From assembly GCA_016858145.1 (NCBI GenBank), contig JAEHOE010000070.1, forward strand, positions 372,001 through 436,000: a stretch of DNA of 64,000 bases, written 5' to 3'. Source of the DNA: Edaphochlamys debaryana (taxonomy: Eukaryota; Chlorophyta; Chlorophyceae; Chlamydomonadales). The notes under the pieces were generated by a model. It was not told where the DNA came from. It saw only the letters and a list, made by a program, of their open reading frames with translations, and searched no databases. Within the stretch, counting starts at the first letter, position 1. Every line of letters starts with the position of its first letter. The translations under genes and the position numbers were made by a program. Positions 57,652-64,000 of the stretch are shown here, one piece after another.

Positions 57652-60600
57652 TCATACAACCACCTGTACCTGCACTCCCTGAGCCGCCAGCGCCGCCACC
57701 TGGACGCCACCGCTCGCTGTCCCCGCAAGCTCCTTGCCCACCACCACATGCGTGAGGTACGGCAGGAGCTCCACGTGTGTGCCGTTCGGCATGCATGACA
57801 CTTGTACGACACCGCATGGCAGCTCCTTGAGGCCGTAGTTGCGGGACACGTCCAGGCGTCGCAGAGCGGTCAGGCGGCCGAGGCCCGCGGGGAGGCGAGA
57901 GAGCTGTGAGGGCAGAGACCGGAAGGTTAGGTGCTCAGAATATGCAAGTAGCGTAAAGGAGGACAATAAGGGAAGCTGGGGCGCAAGAATGGTAGCCAAT
58001 AGCGCAAGGAGGGCCTCAGGCTGCCGAAGTGCCTGGCAAGCTGTCGGCGCCCGGCTTCATGACTCATGCCGTACACGCAGACCTACCGAGTTGTACCGCA
58101 GGTCCAGCGACCGCAGCGCCCCCAGCCCCTGGCCCAGGCCCTCCGGCAGCCCGGCGATGAGGTTGGCCGACAGGTCGAGCGCCGCGAGGCAGGGAAACAC
58201 GGCTGCAGCCACCACCTGGGCGGGTAGTGAAGTGGGGTTGCGGCAAAGTGGGATTCAAGCGTTCATTGCTGTTTGATGTCAGAGCCTTTATCAGGATCGG
58301 CGCATCCGCCCCCCACCCGCATGAACCCGAGGGCCCGAGCCCGCGCACCTCCGGCACGCCCGTCAGGCAGTTGGCGGCGGCATCCAGGCACCGCAGCCGC
58401 CGCAGCGCCGTCAGCCCGGGCGGCAGGCAGGCCAGGCGGTTGTGCGCCAGGCACAGCTCCTCGAGGCGGGTGAGCCGCGTCCACGAGTCGGGGACGCACG
58501 TGAGCGCGTTGGCTTGGGCCTGAGGTGGGTGAGGCACGCGCAGGGGCCCAAGGGACGAAAGGGTATCGGCCCGAGCAGTCACGGTCGGTCCCTTGCTGCT
58601 GCAGCGAGCAATGCCGCCGGCCGCAACATGCGCCCAAGAGTACCGGCATTGCCCTAGGCACAGACAGGGAGGTAAAGGGTCGCAGCAGCTCAGTGGCACG
58701 TCCGCCCAGCCGCTTTTGCATCGGCCACTGCCCGGTGCCCGCGACCTCACGCACTCGGAGCGCCGTCAGCGCCGTCAGTTGCCCGAGCGCCTCCAGCAGC
58801 TGCCCCCCGCCCCGCATCCACGCCACGGCCTGCCTCAGGTCGAGGCACACCAGATCCAGCGGCAGCGGCAGCGGCAGCGGGGCCAGCGGCGGCGGCACGT
58901 CCACGTGCGGAGGAGCAGCCAGGGGCAGAGAGAGGCCCGGGGCCTCGCAGGAGGAGGGGCTGGGCGCAGAGGGGCCGCCGCTGGCGGGAGCAGAGGTTGA
59001 GGCTGTGGCTGAGGCTGGGGCCGCGGAGGGCGGGCCGGAGAGGGGCGCAGCGGCGGCGGCGGGCGCGGAGTGTAGGCGGTGGTGGCCACGATGTTGGTGA
59101 CGCCCGTGGGAATAGAGCTCGGGACGGTGCTCCTCTGCGGATTCCTGTGGCGCCGCTGTGCCGGCCCGATCCGCGTCACTGGGCCCTGATGAGGTGTGGG
59201 CCGAGTCCCGCTGCATCCCTTCCTGCTGCGGCCCCTCCGCCGCTGGCAGCGGCGGCCGTGCTTGCGTCTGCGCGGTCCCTGCAGCCCCTGGCGACTGGGC
59301 AGCAGCCGGCGGCGCTGGTGGCCGCCCCAGGGCTTCTTGTTCCTCCTCAGGCGCATGCGGAGCCGTCTGCGCCCCGGCGTCTGTGAGCGGCTGCGCGGCT
59401 TCCCCCACCGGGTGCTCCCCCGCTGCTGCAGCCATGTGGCTGCCCGGGTGCTCCTCCGTTGAGGCGGGCGGTGCCGGTGGCGGGAGCGGCGGGTCGTAGG
59501 TGCGGAAGTAGTTCTGACCGCACATCAGCACCTGAAGGATACACGGCGCGGCAGGGAGAGGCCAACAAGCGTTCTCATACCACGTCGCCGTTGGGTTCCC
59601 CCAATAGGATTATGTCATGCGATGCCATCTTACGATTGCTGCCAGCGTGCCGCCGGCTAGACAGGGCTTCGTCTATGGTAAGGCCAGGCCAAGCCGTCTT
59701 CCTCCCCGTGCGCCCCTCCCACCTTGAGCCGCCCCAGCCGCCCCAGCATGCACAGGCTCAGTGTGTCCAGGTGGTTGGACGACAGATCAAGGTGAGTAAT
59801 GGAGGAAGAGCACGGCACCTCCTCCGCCGTACCACCCGCAACCGCAACCTCGCCGCTGCTGCTGCTGCTACTCTCAGGCCCGCGACCGCCATCGCCGCTG
59901 TCGCCGCTCCCGGCAGGCGGGCCTGCGCCACCCCCTCCGCCGCCAGATGCGACCTCGGCGGCGGACTCGGCAGGACTGCCGGCCCCGGCATCAGTCAGGA
60001 GGGTGTCGGCGGCGGCACCCGGCAGGAGCGGTACCAGGTCGGGAGACTGCGTCAGCCTGGGGAAGGCATAGGGCCACGTCAGCGGCTCGGAAAGGCGGCG
60101 GAGGAAGGTCACGCGAGTATACCGTAGTTGGACAAGTTGTCCAGCGCCATCACCGGTTCCGTTCCGTTCCCTCCCTGTGCTACGCCGCCCACAAGCCGCT
60201 GCCATCCCGCGCGTGCTCTCCTCGCGTCGAAGCCAGCTCGTGGCCCCACAGGGTTCCCACCTGTTGCAGCTGGCCCGCAGCACCTGCAGCCGGGACATGC
60301 GCCACATGCCCTCGGGCAGCCGGGCCAGCCTGGGTGAGGCAGGCGGCGGGCCAGGGGCGCGCCATGCAGGTTCATAACTATAGGTTACCGACGATGAGCC
60401 TGCAGCCCCTTGCTTCTCACGTGGTCCCACGAACCACCTCAGCACCCGACCGCGTGACAGCACGGACCGGTACTACTCTGTCCTAAGCCTCTGTCCTAAG
60501 CCTCCCGCCCACCCCCACAGCTCCGCACCTGTTGCTGGCTACGTCCAGCTCCACCAGCGCCGAGAGCCGCGTCAGCTCGGGGGGCAGCGCCGGCAGCCAG

Positions 60601-63600
60601 TTGCCCGCGGCGGCCAGGCGGGTGAGGGCGGAGAGGCAGGACAGTTCGGGCGGCAGGAGCGCAATGGCGTTCGACGACACGTCCAGGAGCCTGAGGTGGG
60701 TGGGAGGGGCAAAGAGGCAGCGCTCGGGGTATAGCGCTTGGGCTGCGGGATCGTGTGGATGGGTCCTAGTTCCCCGCCGCAGCTGCGTGCTACTCGTTGG
60801 TGCCACCGGTTTCCATGTCGAGTGCATCGAGAGGAGCGCCTACCTCAGCCCCGTCAGCGCCGTGCAGAGCCCCTCGGGCAGGCCCTCGAGCAGGTTGTGC
60901 GCGAGGCTGAGGGCCGTGAGGGCCGTGAGCTGGGCCAGCTGGGAGGCCAGCAGGCCCTGCGGGGAAAGGGAGGGAGGAAGGTGGCGGGTAGCAACGGGGG
61001 GCAGGCACGACGGCTGGGAGTGGAGATGTACGGTGGTGGTAGGGTGCAGGTACTGGGCCCCAGCCCGTCGAGGGCGTCGAGGAGGCAGGTGGCAAGGAGG
61101 CAGGCGCGCTGCTGCTTCTGGCCCGTGCCCCTGCCCCTGCCCTCGGCTGCGCAAGCCCCCAGCCCCGGGCCCCGCCCAAGTCGGCCCACCTGGTCCAGGA
61201 CCAGCGTGTTGTACGACAGATCCAAGTCCCGCAGCCAGATCCACGTGCGAAGCTGGGGCGGCGGTAGCGTCATGAAGCCGCCCCTGTACGACAGGGCGTC
61301 CAGGCGCACCCCTGGGGCCGGGCGGGCGCAAGCAGGGTTTGGGGGGGACCCATAGGGGAGGGTGCCTTAGTGACAGGGGCCAGGGTTGCCGGGCGCAAGG
61401 CCGACGCATAGGCTAAGCTCAGGGGCCAAGCCAGCGGCATCGATCCAGCATAGGCCAGCATAGGCATGGGTTTGGCGGCTGGGAACCCCGGTCAAATTGA
61501 CTCCAGGCAGAAGTAGCCCACTAGGGCATCACAATGGGCTTGCCGGTCCCGGTCCAAGCCCTCAGAGCAAGCGGCCCAACCCTTCATGCCCACGTGTCCT
61601 GCCCCTTGCCATCAAGAACCCAAGCCCCACCGGCGTCCGCGGCCCTCTGCAGTGCCCCGAACAGGGAGCTGTTGGCGGGGATCATGGAGATGACGTAATG
61701 ACCCGCGGAGAAGCGGGCCCCGCCGCCGCCGCCGCCAGGGACGGCCGCCGCGGCCGCCGCCAGGCCGGCGGCGGCCACCTCCAGCGGCAGCACCGCCGCC
61801 GCCCCCGCTGCCTCCGCTGCGTCAGCATTGCCGGCCTGCGCCGGCCCCTGGTCGTCCAGGTTTGCCGCCGCCAGCTCCGCCGCCGCCAGCTGCACCTCGG
61901 CGGCAGCCTCTGCCCCGCCCTCCTGCCCTGCCGCCGCCTGTCCCTGCGCCGCTCCCCCCACCCCGCCGAGTCCTGCCTCCGCCTCCTCCCCGTGCTCCTC
62001 CTCCACGCCCTGCGCCGCCGCTGCCAGCTCGCCCGCTGGCGGCTGCTGCGGCTGGCCAGCGGGCAGCGGCACAGCGGCAGCGGCAGCGGCGGCCTGACCC
62101 GCCTGCGCCTGCACAGCCGCCACCGGCACCACAGCCGCCGCCGCACCGCCCTCGGCAGCAGCCGGCACCTCAGGAGCGGGCGGGGGCTCGGGTGGGGGCT
62201 CGGGCTGCAGCCCAAAGGAGGGCTGTGTGGGGGCCGTGCAGTGCAGCTCCAGTCGCCGCACGCAGGGCAGGCGGGGCAGCGCCAGCAGGGTGCCCACCAG
62301 CTGCGCCGCGGAGCCACACAGGCTCAGGCTGCGGCGAGGGCCGGGAGCGGAGAAGACGAGCGCGGAAGGTTAGAGATCATACTCTAAGCGCTGGTGAGCA
62401 AGATATGTAGATCAGCAGTGACAGCATTGCGGTGTCTGAGCGGGGGAGTCATGTAATGCCTAAGCGCTGATGAGGGAGCGGTGTGGGAACGCAGGAGGAT
62501 CCCTCAGAGACGCAACCCCCAGCTACACGCAGACGCACAGCGGCACAGCCCAGGGTCCTGGTTACGCCCCACCCGACCTGCCCGGGCCCGGGACGCCGCT
62601 CGCCTGCTGAGGCACGACAGCTGGGACAGGCGCTGCCCGGCCTCGCCGTAGCGCGGCAGGCGCATGCCGTGCAGCTCCAGCCGCTCCAGACGGGTCAAGC
62701 CCAGGAGCTCTGTGGGGAGCTCGCGGGGCAGGCCGTCGCAGCCGCAGCCGCCCTCGCCCTCTCCCGAGTCTGGACCGGCGGCGGCGGTGAAGGCGGCGAA
62801 CGCTGCCATTGGGGCGGCGGGGGGGCTGGCGCCGAAATGGGACCGCTTGGGCGCTGTTATGGGGTAGGGAGTCGAGGGCAAAGCGGGGTGAGTGTGCAGA
62901 GGCAGTGTGATGGCAGCGGAGTGCAGCGGTGGTGGGGTGCTTGGGGTAGGAAGAGGACGGGTGGGGTGAACATCCCGCGCTGTCCGGCGTGCACGCACCT
63001 GGTGCACCGAGGGAGAGCCGCCGCAGCTGCGTAAGCGACCCAATGGCAGCAGCCGGTAGGTGTGTCTCCCGCGCGGCGGTAGACAGGACCACCGCTGTGC
63101 AGGCGGGCGAGGCGGGCGGGGGCTGTCCGGGGCACGGAGGTGGGGCGGCCGCACGGGGCCGCTGTAGGGCTGACATGCCCAGGTCGAGGCTCGTCAGCTG
63201 CGTCAGCCTGGAAGGTTAGTCCACAGAACAGGAAGCGAGGGTGAGCGCTTTGCTAGGGGAGAGGGGGTGAGGGCAGGGCCTCGAAGGGTTTCGAGCGGGG
63301 GACCGTGGGGCGTGCCCAACCGCGACTCATCGTTCCGGGGGCAGGTCCATTTGCTCACGCAGTCGCGGCGTCGAGCAGCGCAGGTAGCGTCTCGCTGTCC
63401 GTCGGCATAAGCGCTGACAAGTCCAGCTCGGCCAGCGCATTCAACCCTCTCAACAAGCTCGAGTTTCGCGCATTCGCGTGCCCGAAACGGACTCGCCGGG
63501 CTGCGCTGTTCCACAGCTGCCTCCACGCGCGGCAAACGAGTCGTAGATGTGCCGCTTCGTCAGGGCAGAGCTCAAACAAGACCAAGGTGACATCTGTCGG

Positions 63601-63657
63601 AAGCACGGAGCTCGCGCTGTCCTCCCCTTCGTCCGTGTGTGCACTCGGAGAGTCCAT
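57652..63657 (-). CDS. F-box / leucine-rich repeat protein
   Basis: Exon 1 (63359-63657) starts MDSPSAHTDEGED and carries an F-box-like segment, LPTDVTLVLFELCPDEAAHL followed by RLVCRAWRQLW (about residues 19-50). F-box proteins usually dock targets to SCF ubiquitin ligases. Exon 2 (62999-63207) joins in phase. Later coding blocks lie near 62600-62870, 61620-62335, 61196-61311, 60845-60960, 60535-60690, 60270-60335, 59730-60055, 58750-59535, 58345-58520, 58090-58215 and 57652-57905. They hold plant/RI-like repeats such as LSALTRLAAAGNWLPALPPE, LTALTALSLAHNLLEGLPEG, LEELCLAHNRLACLPPGL and LGALRSLDLRYNS. Two long inserts interrupt the repeats: an Ala/Gln/Glu-rich one near 61700-62200 and a Pro/Ser/Ala-rich one near 58900-59500. 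The internal exon borders are approximate. The target is unknown. Confidence 0.78.
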
Positions 63658-64000
63658 CGTATCAGTGTTCTATGGAATGCGCTGCGCGGGGGTACAGAAG
63701 TCCACTAAGAGCACGTCACGTCGCGGATTCTCGTTACGACACAACTGCCGTCCTCGCGAGTCGCGACCTTGCGCGCTACTGCCGCCATTAATTTGCTAGC
63801 GGCGCTTCGCAGCGCAGGAGCTCGCATGAATCGTGTGGGGACCGAGCGAAGGGACACGACGTGGGGCTGGATCCTGGATGAGCGCGCGGGGGCTGGCCGG
63901 GGAAAACCCCTCGGGTTCGTGGAGTGTGTCTCCGCCGCGCATGCCTTTGTTGCCTTACCAAGCCCGCACCCCCACACACCAGCCCCTGGGCCTAGATGTT
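63658..64000. other. Upstream region of the F-box/LRR gene
   Basis: It should hold that gene's promoter and 5' UTR. No other gene or repeat is recognised before the window ends. Confidence 0.4.

Noticed and set aside
1..64000. tRNA, rRNA, CRISPR arrays, prokaryotic operons or viral genes
   Set aside because: I saw no cloverleaf or rRNA core sequences, no regularly spaced short repeats and no viral hallmark domains. Introns and gene families are those of a eukaryotic nuclear genome. A covariance-model scan would be needed to exclude small RNAs.

Overview
The window reads as nuclear DNA of a GC-rich chlorophyte green alga, probably a chlorophycean. Genes are split by short GT-AG introns whose phases agree across each model. 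The coding content is strongly G+C biased, and the dominant gene family is pherophorin-like extracellular-matrix glycoproteins with long poly-proline spacers. This is a judgement from gene family, codon use and intron style; the species cannot be fixed. All exon models are read by eye from splice signals, frames and family motifs, without transcripts.

Layout. (1) 0.7-1.8 kb: SPT4 elongation factor (+). (2) 1.8-20.6 kb: three tandem, minus-strand pherophorin genes (P1, P2, P3). Each has a related noncoding spacer downstream, and remnants of the neighbouring genes are caught between them: a broken exon 1 of a class I aldolase (7.9-8.1 kb) joined to a broken 3' part of SPT4 (8.65-9.1 kb). The three units look like unequal duplications of an ancestral SPT4 > spacer < pherophorin | aldolase > arrangement. 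(3) 20.6-24.4 kb: an intact class I fructose-bisphosphate aldolase (+) with an unusual N-terminal membrane anchor and a Lys-rich C-terminal tail. (4) 24.5-24.9 kb: a 79-aa single-pass membrane protein (-). (5) 25.1-28.7 kb: a glycerophosphodiester phosphodiesterase-like protein (+), also with an N-terminal membrane segment. (6) 30.2-45.7 kb: three more pherophorins, P4 (+), P5 (+, broken by a frameshift and a stop) and P6 (-). (7) 46.3-48.3 kb: a phosphoglycerate-mutase/histidine-phosphatase-like gene (+) that lacks recognisable catalytic histidines. (8) 48.9-56.4 kb: an MscS-like mechanosensitive channel with an EF-hand (+). (9) 57.7-63.7 kb: an F-box/leucine-rich-repeat protein (-).

The six pherophorins share almost the same six-exon skeleton. 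Exons 2, 3 and 6 are nearly constant in length, and both the N-terminal and C-terminal domains are very similar. The middle of exon 5 is a variable cassette holding zero, one or two extra, divergent pherophorin modules in poly-proline. Shared intron variants do not follow gene order or the signal-peptide classes, which points to gene conversion on top of tandem duplication. The most unusual items are this cassette-swapping array, the membrane-anchored aldolase, and the chimeric aldolase/SPT4 duplication scar.
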